DNA of 64,000 nt, from assembly GCA_964468345.1 (NCBI GenBank), contig CAYXVZ010000028.1, positions 1 to 64,000 of the forward strand, given 5' to 3'. Each line of letters begins with the position of its first letter. Within the stretch, counting starts at the first letter, position 1. The position numbers and the translations under genes are program-made. This document shows positions 53,303 to 60,791 of the stretch, piece after piece. The notes below the pieces were generated by a model, which had not been told where the DNA came from, did no database searches, and worked only from the letters and a program-made list of their open reading frames with translations. The stretch comes from DALYLB01 sp964468345 (GTDB taxonomy: Bacteria > Acidobacteriota > Blastocatellia > RBC074).

Positions 53303-53887
53303 TTACGCGCCACGTCCGTGCAAGGACCGTTCAATTCGCCGATCGGGGACCAGCCACAAAAGCGCAACCGTAACATAGAACACCTGCGCCACCCAGGGAC
53401 GAACGAAAGTGGAGATGATCGCGAGCACGTACAGCAAGGGCGAGAGCTTGCCTTTCCAGTCGCTGCCGATCGCCGCCTTCAACGGGGACTGCGGGCCCTG
53501 CGAGACGATGATCGTCTGTTGCAGAATCCAGTACGCAATCGCCGCCGCCAGCAGCACGACGCCGTAAAGGGCCGAGGGAACCGGCGCGAAACGATTCGCT
53601 CCCATCCAGCCGGTGACGAAGGGAAGCAGCGACAGCCAGAAGAGCAAATGCAGATTCGCCCAGAGAATTCCCCCGGTCACCCGCGAAATGGTATGCAGCA
53701 TGTGGTGATGATTGTTCCAATAAATGCCGATGTAAATAAAACTCAGCACATAACTCATAAACACGGGCAAGAGCGGCCTGAGCGTTGCCACACTATCGCC
53801 ATGCGGAACCTTCATCTCGAGAACCATGATCGTGATGATGATTGCGATCACGCCGTCGCTGAATGCTTCCAGTCTGTTCTTGCCCAC
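53303..53887 (-). CDS. TMEM175-family (DUF1211) potassium channel-like protein
   Basis: A 194-residue, six-TM protein beginning RLEAFSDGVIAIIITIMVLEMKVP, the FSDGVIAI signature of bacterial TMEM175 channels, where the TM1 hydrophobic residues form the K+ filter. TM segments follow at about 40-60, 75-95, 105-125 and 150-185. WNNHHHML is typical of the family. It probably works as a tetramer in the cytoplasmic membrane. Confidence 0.92.
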   Translation of the reverse strand: MGKNRLEAFSDGVIAIIITIMVLEMKVPHGDSVATLRPLLPVFMSYVLSFIYIGIYWNNHHHMLHTISRVTGGILWANLHLLFWLSLLPFVTGWMGANRFAPVPSALYGVVLLAAAIAYWILQQTIIVSQGPQSPLKAAIGSDWKGKLSPLLYVLAIISTFVRPWVAQVFYVTVALLWLVPDRRIERSLHGRGA

Positions 53888-53960
53888 CCTTGTCCCCCCG
53901 CAGTCCCAGAATTCGCCAGCGTGCCGGCCTGCCTTACAACGATTTCGGAGCCGCGCTGGG

Positions 53961-54332
53961 TTAGACGATCGGCCTAAGAATCATTCGGCCGTATGCAATA
54001 AATACCATAACCAGGCCCAGCACGCTGCTCAGGATCATGGGTGTACTCTCGCGATACTTCAGGTGCACCCAGACGAATATGAGGCTCTCAACGGCCAGTA
54101 GCATCGCGGCCAGAATAGTCAACTGCGGCCGCCAATGGAAGAAGGCGGGAACGATGAGACCGATTGCGCATACGAGTTCCAGGATGCCCAGCGCCGTCCA
54201 CGCCTTTCGCGGCAATGCGCCGAAGGACGGAACATCATGGCTTATCTGTTCGAACATAAAAACCTTCATGACGCCCGACGATCCATATAGGAGCGCGGCG
54301 AGGACCTGCAATACCCACAATAGTATGTTCAT
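53961..54332 (-). CDS. DoxX-like membrane protein
   Basis: A 123-residue protein with four TM segments and the DoxX-like features LLYGSSGVMKVFM, ALGILELVCAIGLIVPAF and LAAMLLAVESLIFVWVHLKY. ATG at 54332 is chosen because the upstream extension lies in repeat DNA. The stop lies in GTCTAACC, which resembles an integron core site, but a full attC is not convincing. The function is presumed redox- or stress-related. Confidence 0.8.
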   Translation of the reverse strand: MNILLWVLQVLAALLYGSSGVMKVFMFEQISHDVPSFGALPRKAWTALGILELVCAIGLIVPAFFHWRPQLTILAAMLLAVESLIFVWVHLKYRESTPMILSSVLGLVMVFIAYGRMILRPIV

Positions 54333-54356
54333 CGTAATCACCACGGCTCGCGTCAA

Positions 54357-54436
54357 CCACGAAGATACGAAGACCACGAAGAAAGGCCCTTAAACAGGCT
54401 TCTTCCGCTTCTTCGTGCTCTTCGTTTCTTCGTGGT
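54357..54436. repeat. Dispersed palindromic repeat, family A, copy 3
   Basis: Inverted arms of ACCACGAAGA..ACGAAG..CACGAAGAA type with a 20-nt centre, between the DoxX-like and CYTH-like genes. Confidence 0.75.
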
Positions 54437-54490
54437 TTGTGCCTTATCATCAGAAAGGTGGCGAATCTGGTCGAACTCATTGGGCGGCCG

Positions 54491-55123
54491 CTAGGCCATG
54501 GCCGCCAATTTTCGCTGCAAGTCTTCGCGCGTTAGCTGGCACAACTTCCCGCCCGTGAAGAATTCATCCGCGGTTACCTCCTGTTTGACAAAAGCCGGCG
54601 GCTCCACCCGCATCAATTCATCCAGGCTGTTTGCTTCCGTTTCACACAGAATCAAACCCTCCAGTTCTCCCTCAAACACATCGACCGAGAACAGCCGGCC
54701 CTGATAACGATGATAGTAGCGCGTCTTTTTGAGTGTCCAGCCCGCCAATTCAGAAAGTCGCATGTATTCACCTGGCGAAAGGAGGATCCGGCTGATGGTG
54801 CAGAAATAGGGTGAGTTCGAGGCGGCTTTCTTTGTAAGCTTGATGACTTGCCGCCCGCTTTCGGAATCAGTTGCCAGGCGCAGGCGAAGCCGCGTGCTTT
54901 GGAGATATTTATCCTCAAGGCGCTTCGAGCACGTTTCCACGAGACTGCGCCAGTTCACGAGCGGTGATACCAGGAACCTTCTCTCGTATTCGACTCGCGT
55001 GTACTTCGCTTCTTCCGGGCTCATCATGGCGGTAATGTTATACAAGTATGCCATTGCCCCAAAAGCCAGCATCATCTGGCAAATAATCAACCCCTTTGAA
55101 TACTTTGCGATTACGTGAAGCAT
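54491..55123 (-). CDS. CYTH-like domain protein
   Basis: A 210-residue frame. From about residue 38 it reads as a CYTH (triphosphate tunnel) protein: KYTRVEYERRFLV, then STRLRLRLATD, QVIKLTKKA and VDVFEGELEGLILCETEA, where alternating charged strands line the tunnel. The classical ExExK start is altered to VEYERRF. The N-terminal 30 residues are hydrophobic and may be a membrane segment or simply upstream DNA; a start at about 55027 is the alternative. The domain may bind or hydrolyse triphosphates. Confidence 0.7.
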   Translation of the reverse strand: MLHVIAKYSKGLIICQMMLAFGAMAYLYNITAMMSPEEAKYTRVEYERRFLVSPLVNWRSLVETCSKRLEDKYLQSTRLRLRLATDSESGRQVIKLTKKAASNSPYFCTISRILLSPGEYMRLSELAGWTLKKTRYYHRYQGRLFSVDVFEGELEGLILCETEANSLDELMRVEPPAFVKQEVTADEFFTGGKLCQLTREDLQRKLAAMA

Positions 55124-55134
55124 TTATAAACAGG

Positions 55135-55205
55135 ACCTTTCGACCAATTGACCGGAGCGCCACCCTTCGCAATGAACTGCCCGGATGTCGAACGATCAAT
55201 GCGGT
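55135..55205. other. Possible decayed attC site
   Basis: The stretch TTGACCGGAGCGCCACCC followed by TTCGCAA mirrors the better attC-like sites at 58951-59020 and 60590-60685 (TTGACCGGTCCGCCGCCC then TCCGCAA). No intact RYYYAAC/GTTRRRY ends are visible. Confidence 0.3.
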
Positions 55206-55222
55206 CATATCAGCGTCTGCAT

Positions 55223-55678
55223 TTACTGCTTTGCGCTCGGAGAAGCGTGCCACGCGACCACTTGCCACTCCTTCTTCCGTCTTATATATACCTTCGTAAA
55301 TTGCCAGTCATCCTCAATGACTTTTCCATTGATCTCCCGGCCTCTTTGCAAACGCCCTGTCACGATTGCCGTTTCCGTATACACCCTTATACGTAATTCC
55401 GACGTCTCATACCGTTTGAATTTCATTCTTCCTGTTTGCCAAATCCGAATGGAATCCGCTTTCCCCATCACAGCCATGTTCGGGACAGTCACGATAAGAT
55501 CGTCACCCCATAATCGGTCGAGTGCCCCAGCATCACCATCAACGTGAGCTTTATTCCAAACGACTTCGAGCTGCTTTATTTCAGCAACTTCCGCCGAATC
55601 ATCCACATTTTGCAATGGATAGGTGATGCAGAACCCTATATGGAGGCAGAGAAGAAAGGGTTTGTTCAGTATCATCAT
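55223..55678 (-). CDS. DUF4440/NTF2-like exported protein
   Basis: A 151-residue protein with a short hydrophobic N terminus. A DUF4440 fold follows: EVAEIKQLEVVWNKAHVDGDAGALDRLWGDDLIVTVPN, SIRIWQTGRMKFKRYETSELRIRVYTETAIVTGR and a final WQFTKVYIRRKKEWQVVAWHAS. This is the commonest cassette-borne fold of unknown function. It lies between an attC (55696-55764) and a decayed site, so it is probably one integron cassette. Confidence 0.85.
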   Translation of the reverse strand: MMILNKPFLLCLHIGFCITYPLQNVDDSAEVAEIKQLEVVWNKAHVDGDAGALDRLWGDDLIVTVPNMAVMGKADSIRIWQTGRMKFKRYETSELRIRVYTETAIVTGRLQRGREINGKVIEDDWQFTKVYIRRKKEWQVVAWHASPSAKQ

Positions 55679-55695
55679 TGTTTATACCCTCAATG

Positions 55696-55764
55696 ACTTA
55701 ACGCCTGCCCTCACCGGCGGGCCGAACAACGCGAGGCCCGTCCGAGTGCGGCGCTCTGTCAGGC
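55696..55764 (-). other. attC-like site
   Basis: A 69-bp imperfect palindrome running from ACTTAAC (matches RYYYAAC) to GTCAGGC (one change from GTTAGGC). The inner arms GCCGAACAACGCGAGGC and GGCGGGCC are GC-rich. It lies directly 3' of the VOC gene and 18 bp before the DUF4440 start, as expected in a cassette array. Confidence 0.6.
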
Positions 55765-55878
55765 GACATGAGCCGTCTCTGAATCAGCGCGCGCGCCGGT
55801 AGTGCACGGCGACCGCGCCGTTGCGGAGCGGCTCCGCCGAGATCAATTCGAGCCGTCGTGTGCCGGGCAGCCCGCGTG

Positions 55879-56295
55879 TCATACAGTACCAGGCGCCCGC
55901 GCAATGTATGGAGCTCGCTGCATAAAGCCCCACGTGTACCCCTCCGGGTCGGTGATTTGCAGAATCCGGACCCCATAGAACTTGTGTTCTGGCGGCTTCG
56001 CTTCGATCCCGAGCTGCACGATTCGCTTGTGCATTGCGTCCACGTCACTGACCCAGACGCCTATCCATTCTTCGGGACGCCGCCCTCTTTTGGCCCACCA
56101 ATCCGGGGATCCGTCAAGCCAGATTTCGCTGCCGCCAGCGAGAAGCTCTGCGTTGGTGATGGCGCCGGATTGATCCTGCCATCGGCCCTTCTCGACAAAT
56201 CCGAAGACTCGCGTGAGCCACTCGATCATGGCGGGCAAGTCCGTGTAATGGAGGTACGGAGTAAGGCCTGTGAAGGCGGGAGTTTGATCTGTCAT
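55879..56295 (-). CDS. VOC family protein
   Basis: A 138-residue single VOC domain pair: FTGLTPYLHYTDLPAMIEWLTRVFGF, then SEIWLDGSPDWWA, WVSDVDAMHKRIVQLGIEA and ITDPEGYTWGFMQ. It is similar to the PhnB/bleomycin-resistance-like group. Flanked by attC-like sites on both sides, it is probably a single-gene cassette. Its function is unknown; such proteins often bind or modify small molecules. Confidence 0.88.
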   Translation of the reverse strand: MTDQTPAFTGLTPYLHYTDLPAMIEWLTRVFGFVEKGRWQDQSGAITNAELLAGGSEIWLDGSPDWWAKRGRRPEEWIGVWVSDVDAMHKRIVQLGIEAKPPEHKFYGVRILQITDPEGYTWGFMQRAPYIARAPGTV

Positions 56296-56340
56296 TGAAT
56301 TCCCCAATAGAAGAGCGACCTCAGAGGAGGCTTTCGAGAC

Positions 56341-56424
56341 CGAATACCAAGTTCACCGGACCGCCGCCTCCGCAAGGCATCGACCGTAAAGAAGCGGCGC
56401 CTCTGGTCAGAGAAACTGTTAGGC
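56341..56424 (-). other. attC-like site
   Basis: Ends at a perfect GTTAGGC (56418-56424). The body TTCACCGGACCGCCGCC, TCCGCAAGGCATCGACC and GCGGCGCC matches the other sites. The left end (CGAATACC) is degenerate. It is 3' of the TonB-domain gene. Confidence 0.6.
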
Positions 56425-56429
56425 CCGCT

Positions 56430-57073
56430 TTAAGGCAACTTGAAATCGTATCTTAAATTGCCTATGCCGAATATCGGCTTTCCGTCGATCATCGCGGGAA
56501 TAAATTTCACCTTGCAAACAGATTTCGCAACGGCGGCCCGCAATAAAGGATGGCCAGATTTCATTCGGTAGCGAAGAACCTTCCCTTCTTGTATATCGAT
56601 CAGAACCTCGACAATAACCCGACCGGTAATTCCCTGCGCTTTGGCTGCGATCGGATATTCGGGGGCGGGGTTGAAAGTTGCTTTACCATTCAAGCCTTTC
56701 AGTTGAAATATCTTTGTGGCCGCTGGAGTCTGTCTGTTTTGATCGCAAAAGGTATNNNNNNNNNNNNNNNNNNNNNNNNNNNNNNNNNNNNNNNNNNNNN
56801 NNNNNNNNNNNNNNNNNNNNNNNNNNNNNNNNNNNNNNNNNNNNNNNNNNNNNNNAGTTGAAATATCTTTGTGGCCGCTGGAGTCTGTCTGTTTTGATCG
56901 CAAAAGGTATTAGCGCTTGTCCGATTTTTAGCTTGGATATTGGCACTACTTTGCTTAAAACCATTGGGGCCAATTGAGCTTTGCGTGAAATTGGCCGCCC
57001 CTATCGCTATGCTGATCCATATCACGATCCCGCATCGTTTCATATAGTTTGATATAACGGCAAGCGATTTCAT
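56430..57073 (-). CDS. TonB C-terminal-domain protein (split by an assembly gap)
   Basis: The frame is interrupted by 100 Ns (56756-56855), but the flanks share an identical 55-bp sequence and the frame is preserved when the gap and one copy are removed. The result is a protein of about 162 residues starting at 57073. It has a signal or anchor segment (about 12-27), then a TonB C-terminal domain: PEYPIAAKAQGITGRVIVEVLIDIQEGKV, RSGHP-like SGHPLLRAAVAKSV and a final GNLRYDFKLP. It lacks the long proline-rich spacer of true TonB, so it is an orphan TonB-CTD protein. It lies between attC-like sites. Confidence 0.8.
56701..56855. other. Scaffold gap bordered by a duplicated 55-bp sequence
   Basis: Bases 56701-56755 are repeated exactly at 56856-56910, with 100 Ns between. 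A 55-bp end overlap that was never merged is typical of de Bruijn-graph contig ends, so the gap is probably not real. Confidence 0.9.
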
Positions 57074-57100
57074 TGTGCTAAGTGTCAGGCATCCTCTGTC

Positions 57101-57182
57101 AGGATAACATTGAGTTGTCTGGGCCATCGGCCTCCGCTGGAAGTCGATCTGAAAGAGGCGCCGGGCGAACGCCTGTGCAACG
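57101..57182 (-). other. Degenerate attC-like site
   Basis: AACATTGAGTTGTCTGGGCC, CCTCCGCTGG and AGTCGATCTGAAAGAGGCGC parallel the consensus body of the other sites. The core ends have diverged. It lies 3' of the POTRA gene. Confidence 0.4.
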
Positions 57183-57189
57183 GAATGGA

Positions 57190-57660
57190 TCACTGGCGAC
57201 GGTATTTGTTCTTTTCTGTCACACACACGACCCAGTCAACGACTCGATCTTTCTGGTCAAGCGTTATCACAACGTTGTCAAGTTTCACTTTCTCGAGTTG
57301 TCGAACTTTGCTGAGGTTTGCGATGGAGGTTATGAGTGCCACCCGGGTAAAGCGGTCGCCCTCGTTTATTGGGATCCGCCGCCTCAATGTCACGTCGCTC
57401 GTGTTCGGATTGCCTTTGAATTCGAGGCGGCGCGAGGTATAGCCGGCTCTCTCCGCCTCCGCAATCAAGGCATCACGAACTTTTCCTGGCTGATTACAGA
57501 CTAATTGGGGCCTGACCTGAGTTCCGTCCTGAACCGCGAATGCCTGAACAACCATCATAATCAGCGATGATACTGTGCTGGCGATTTGCGATTTCAAGAA
57601 GTATTTCACTTGCAACCTCGTTTTGAGTCGACACTGGGGATTAGCCGCGGGCCTTGTCAT
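57190..57660 (-). CDS. Single POTRA-domain exported protein
   Basis: A 156-residue frame with a hydrophobic N-terminal segment (about 24-45) and one POTRA-like domain (about 75-150): RRLEFKGNPNTSDVTLRRRIPINEGDRF, ALITSIANLSKVRQLEKV and the closing VDWVVCV strand. POTRA domains normally occur in BamA/TamA or FtsQ; here no barrel or division domain follows. An Ala/Cys-rich PQLVCNQPGKVRDALIAEAERAGY segment precedes the domain. It is probably a cassette-borne envelope protein. The start is uncertain; it could be the Met at about residue 35. Confidence 0.75.
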   Translation of the reverse strand: MTRPAANPQCRLKTRLQVKYFLKSQIASTVSSLIMMVVQAFAVQDGTQVRPQLVCNQPGKVRDALIAEAERAGYTSRRLEFKGNPNTSDVTLRRRIPINEGDRFTRVALITSIANLSKVRQLEKVKLDNVVITLDQKDRVVDWVVCVTEKNKYRRQ

Positions 57661-58002
57661 TACCCAAATCTATTCGGTTTCCTGATTTTTTGTTCAGTGG
57701 CGGATTCGCCCCGGAGGGGCGAAATATTTATAGAATCAAGCCAAAATGACCCCCAGCTCCATAGGAGCGAAATGTGTTACATTTCGCTCCTATGGAGCTG
57801 GGGCGTAAGCCATCGCGCGAACTATAAACATTCGGCTCCTCTGGAGCCCGGAAAAGCACCGCTTTTCACGGAAATTGCGTCAATTCGGGCCGCAAGAAAA
57901 GACGATAAATGTGGGTAATGACAAGGCCTCGGGCGCCGTCCGTGCCATCGCGCGGGGCCGCACAGCGGCGCCGATCAGCTTAATCCCCCTGCTCGCCCCG
58001 CC
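57661..58002. other. Intergenic interval with strong palindromes
   Basis: About 340 bp with no gene. It contains a perfect 25-bp-arm palindrome (57751-57803) and two smaller GGCTCC..GGAGCC or CCCC..GGGG hairpins (about 57703-57722 and 57831-57850). Confidence 0.65.
57751..57803. repeat. Perfect 25-bp-arm palindrome
   Basis: Arms 57751-57775 and 57779-57803 (CCCCAGCTCCATAGGAGC and complement) are exact, with a 3-nt loop (GTT). Each arm itself contains the smaller palindrome GCTCCATAGGAGC. Related GGCTCC/GGAGCC words flank it on both sides. Confidence 0.8.
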
Positions 58003-58368
58003 TCATTCCGTAGCCAGCTGCACGAACGCGATCTTGTTGCGATCGTCGTCTCGTACGTACATCTCACGATTACCCCAGGTCTGATCGGTCGGAGGCATCT
58101 CGATCGCCACTCCCTTCTCGACCACTTCTCGATACAGACTGTCTACATCGTCAACCACCACGAACGCTCCGGCTCCAGACACGCTGTCGCCTGGAAACGA
58201 CGAGAGATGCAGTCGGACATCGTCCCGAATCACCCCCATGTAGCATGGGTCCGGCGCTTCGGTTGGCCGATAGACGAACTCCCGCCTGAAGCCGAGCTTC
58301 TCGCAATAGAAGGTCTCCGCGCCAACGGAACTGCTGACGTGCAAGACTGGAATAGCCACTTTCAACAT
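58003..58368 (-). CDS. VOC/bleomycin-resistance-like protein
   Basis: A 121-residue protein of the single-domain VOC type: IPVLHVSSSVGAETFYCEKLGFRREF, CYMGVIRDDVRLHLSSFPGD, FVVVDDVDSLYREVVEKGV and a final VRDDDRNKIAFVQLA. GGGAGG precedes the ATG at 58368. The fold is that of BLMA/glyoxalase. It overlaps no other gene and follows SnoaL by 103 bp without a visible attC between them, so these two may share a cassette. Confidence 0.88.
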   Translation of the reverse strand: MLKVAIPVLHVSSSVGAETFYCEKLGFRREFVYRPTEAPDPCYMGVIRDDVRLHLSSFPGDSVSGAGAFVVVDDVDSLYREVVEKGVAIEMPPTDQTWGNREMYVRDDDRNKIAFVQLATE

Positions 58369-58471
58369 GCTGATTACCTCCCGCGCGTTTATTGCCACCG
58401 AGCCCACGTTCGAGGTAAGCGGGCTGCCGTGGCGGGTCCGATTGACCGAAGAATGAGGCCGCACGGTATTC

Positions 58472-58867
58472 CTAGCGCTTGGCAGGCTGAAGTTGCTCCC
58501 ATGTATTCCACTCTTCCACGATCTTTCCGCCCACAATGCGAGCAAGATTGATCCCAATCAGGGTGATCGGCTCGCCGGTTGCCCGCACCTTAACCTGGGC
58601 AGTCATGCGCGTCGCGACTTTCTCGCCCTCGACAAACTGATCGTTCACTTGAAACGAGTTCTCGTCGTAAACGAAGAGATCGTGAAAATACAGAATGCTT
58701 TGGCGAAACCCTTCAAAATCGCGGTCGCCAGCGGATGCGTGCCCGATGTAGTCTGGCGCAATCACTTCCTCCAGTGCCGCCAGATTGCCGGTGGCGTATA
58801 TCTCGACCAGTCTGCGAAACACCGCTTTCCTGGACTCAGGGGTTTCAGTCGCAGTTTGTGTATCCAT
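58472..58867 (-). CDS. SnoaL-like polyketide cyclase-family protein
   Basis: A 131-residue protein with the SnoaL/ester-cyclase fold: RRLVEIYATGNLAALEEVIAPDYIGHASAGDRDFEGFRQSILYFHDLF, KVATRMTAQVKVRATGEPI and GGKIVEEWNTWEQLQ. The His/Asp pair in YIGHASAGD is typical of the family. GGAGG lies 8 nt before the ATG. Such proteins are frequent integron cassette cargo. Its function is not predicted here; it need not act on a polyketide. Confidence 0.88.
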   Translation of the reverse strand: MDTQTATETPESRKAVFRRLVEIYATGNLAALEEVIAPDYIGHASAGDRDFEGFRQSILYFHDLFVYDENSFQVNDQFVEGEKVATRMTAQVKVRATGEPITLIGINLARIVGGKIVEEWNTWEQLQPAKR

Positions 58868-58950
58868 TGAGCAGTCCTCCAAAATGAAGATAGCAGCTTC
58901 CCGTATGAAATATCTTTACCCGGCCGAGTTCAGTCGCGCCGAATTTTGCG

Positions 58951-59020
58951 GTCTTACATCGAGTTGACCGGTCCGCCGCCCTCCGCAAGCGATCGACCTG
59001 GACGAGGCGGCGGCTCCAAG
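58951..59020 (-). other. attC-like site
   Basis: The body GACCGGTCCGCCGCCC, TCCGCAAGCGATCGACCT and GAGGCGGCGGCTCC is an imperfect palindrome matching 60590-60685. The left core is GTCTTAC (one or two changes from RYYYAAC). It lies 3' of ridA. Confidence 0.55.
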
Positions 59021-59071
59021 GGAAGTCAGGACAGGTATTCTATCGTTTGGGGTGTCTTATCAATTCATCGT

Positions 59072-59503
59072 CTATTTATCGACCAACTCCGTGTTCATTT
59101 TTTGCGCTGGGACATTCTGTCTTGCAGCAATCGCCTCAATCTCAACAAACCAAGCTGGATCGACAAGCTGCGATACATATACCGCAGTTGAACACGGGCG
59201 GTGAGAACCAAGATATTTTAGTCTTGCAGCTCGGACCGCATCGCCATCCTGTCCCATTACCATAAATGTCGTTAGTTTAATGATGTCTGTTGCCTTCAAG
59301 CCATGAAAATGAAGTAGATTAACGATATTAGCAAACACCTGATCGGCTTGTTCCGCAATTGTCGTTGGAGTCGAACCATCGGCACGGACGCCGAGTTGAC
59401 CAGAGATATAAACTAAATCAGTGCCGGTGGAAACTATAGCTGTATGCGAGTAGAGACCAAGCGGCGCATGTAGATTTGATGGGTTGGAGAATTCAGTAGA
59501 CAT
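59072..59503 (-). CDS. RidA/YjgF-family protein
   Basis: A 143-residue Rid-family protein: YSHTAIVSTGTDLVYISGQLGVRADG, EQADQVFANIVNLLHFHGLKATDIIKLTTFMV and the RPCSTAVYVSQLVDPAWFVEIEAIA segment, where a Cys or other residue stands in for the Arg105 catalytic environment. The Arg that marks true imine deaminases is not clear (HRPCSTAV has R near it). It is probably a Rid subfamily member of unknown substrate. It sits between attC-like sites. Confidence 0.88.
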   Translation of the reverse strand: MSTEFSNPSNLHAPLGLYSHTAIVSTGTDLVYISGQLGVRADGSTPTTIAEQADQVFANIVNLLHFHGLKATDIIKLTTFMVMGQDGDAVRAARLKYLGSHRPCSTAVYVSQLVDPAWFVEIEAIAARQNVPAQKMNTELVDK

Positions 59504-59546
59504 AAATATATTTTCTTTAAGCCGTCACGTTATTGATAATTTAGAA

Positions 59547-59649
59547 TCCTAACAACTCGTTCACCGGGCCGGGGCCGTGTAACGCGGATTTACAAACCAA
59601 CCGGATGGCCACGCTCCGATGCAATGGATGCTGGGCGGCGGCGTTAAAA
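59547..59649 (-). other. attC-like site
   Basis: Runs from TCCTAAC to GTTAAAA, each one base off the core consensus, with TTCACCGGGCCGGGGCCG inside. At 103 bp it is at the upper end of normal. It lies 8 bp past the DinB gene's stop. Confidence 0.5.
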
Positions 59650-59656
59650 CCGTCGG

Positions 59657-60097
59657 TTACGATCTGCTGGATTCCGCGCTCGGCGGCCAAGCACCTATTT
59701 GCTGCCGCAAAGCTACGATCTTGCCAAAGTGATATGCGCTGTGAACCGCCACGCTATTCAATTCATCGCCCAGTGTCACGCCTTGCCCCACCTCGACTGC
59801 TAGCCGCTCGGGCTGCAAACCCAACGCCGCGGCGGCGCGTGCCCCCTCCAGGAACAGATTCACCAGATCGTGCCATGTGTGCTCATGTTTCGGCGTTTCT
59901 GTCGGATAGAATTCTCCGTTCGGGTCGCTCGAGGTGAGGATACTCTGCTGGTAGCCCACAAGGTGCCAGAGCTCCTCATAGATTGAATGCGAAGCTCCCT
60001 CAGGTCGCAGAGTGACCTGGTCGAGTGACAGGCCGGATAGAAGACGAGCTCGCTCCGGGAACTCGCCGGTGAGAAATAGATGTTCGAGGTTATTCAT
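59657..60097 (-). CDS. DinB-family protein
   Basis: A 146-residue four-helix-bundle protein of the DinB type. The metal-binding His positions are in SIYEELWHLVGYQQ, HEHTWHDL and AVHSAYHFGKIVALRQQIGAWPP. The family includes thiol-dependent metalloenzymes such as bacillithiol transferases. No attached catalytic partner is evident. It sits between attC-like sites at 59547-59649 and 60146-60205 and is probably a single cassette. Confidence 0.88.
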   Translation of the reverse strand: MNNLEHLFLTGEFPERARLLSGLSLDQVTLRPEGASHSIYEELWHLVGYQQSILTSSDPNGEFYPTETPKHEHTWHDLVNLFLEGARAAAALGLQPERLAVEVGQGVTLGDELNSVAVHSAYHFGKIVALRQQIGAWPPSAESSRS

Positions 60098-60145
60098 TGC
60101 TGATTCCCAACTCTATGAGTGTTTATCACTTCGCCACGATAAGCC

Positions 60146-60205
60146 GCCCAACGATTGAATCAAGCCGCGCCGCGAAGCGGTATCGGCTTGAATGAATTGT
60201 TAGGC
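60146..60205 (-). other. Clear integron attC site
   Basis: Sixty bp from GCCCAAC (60146-60152) to GTTAGGC (60199-60205), both exact matches to the RYYYAAC/GTTRRRY core. Inner arms GAATCAAGCCG and CGGCTTGAATGA enclose a CGCCGCGAAGCGGTA centre. The arrangement is like aadA-type attC sites of mobile integrons. It follows the YCII-family gene. Confidence 0.85.
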
Positions 60206-60227
60206 CACACAGTGCAGCAAAGTCCTA

Positions 60228-60569
60228 TCAGGACTCCGGGTCGAACATGATCTCGCGAACCTCCTGCGCACAGCGACACCCAGCGGCGATCCTGGCAGCC
60301 CAAACGAGTGCCTCCTCACGCGAAGAAACCTCGATGATCGAAAACCCGCCGATAACCGCCTTTGTCTCCGGTACCGGTCCGTCTGTAGTGGCGCCGTCTG
60401 TCCCGACGACCGTCGACTGCTGGCGTTGGACACCGCCGCCGAAGATCCAGACTCCTGCGGCCTTTGCCTCTCGAACCACTATATGGGATGCCTCGCCTAC
60501 CGACGGCCAATCTTCATCGGGAATATGGTCCATCGAGCCGTCATCAAACGAAATCAAGTATCGAGGCAT
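60228..60569 (-). CDS. YCII-related family protein
   Basis: A 113-residue protein of the YciI-like ferredoxin-fold type: MPRYLISFDDGSMDHIP, EASHIVVREAKAAGVWIFGGG, then VIGGFSIIEVSSREEALVWAARIAAGCRCAQEVREIMFDP. AAAGGAGG precedes the ATG at 60569. Its 3' neighbour is the clear attC at 60146-60205. A single gene plus attC is a typical cassette. The family's reaction is mostly unknown. Confidence 0.88.
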   Translation of the reverse strand: MPRYLISFDDGSMDHIPDEDWPSVGEASHIVVREAKAAGVWIFGGGVQRQQSTVVGTDGATTDGPVPETKAVIGGFSIIEVSSREEALVWAARIAAGCRCAQEVREIMFDPES

Positions 60570-60589
60570 ATCAACATTCCTCCTTTGTG

Positions 60590-60685
60590 GCCTAACATCG
60601 AGTTCACCGGGCAGCCGCCCTCCGCAAGGGATCGACCTGAAAGCGGCGGCGGCTCTGATCGAACATCGAGTTGATCGAATGTTAC
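60590..60685 (-). other. attC-like site
   Basis: Starts with an exact GCCTAAC (60590-60596), then ATCGAGTTCACCGGGCAGC, CGCCC and TCCGCAAGGGATCGACC, and returns through GCGGCGGCGGCTCTGATCG. An ATCGAGTTGATCG repeat of the start lies at the far end. The second core has decayed. It lies 3' of the SDR gene. Confidence 0.6.
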
Positions 60686-60791
60686 GAAAACTTGCCCAGC
60701 ATGACCGTCGGCTTGATGTCCGCGAACACGGGGACAACGGATGTGCGGGCCAAATGAAATTTCAACAGAGCCGAACCGCTCTTGCCCTCAG

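Noticed and set aside
53917..53968. A possible attC at the DoxX-like gene end (GTCTAAC...GTTGTAAGGC)
   Set aside because: It is too short, and one core is absent. It is kept only as a hint that the array might extend further left.
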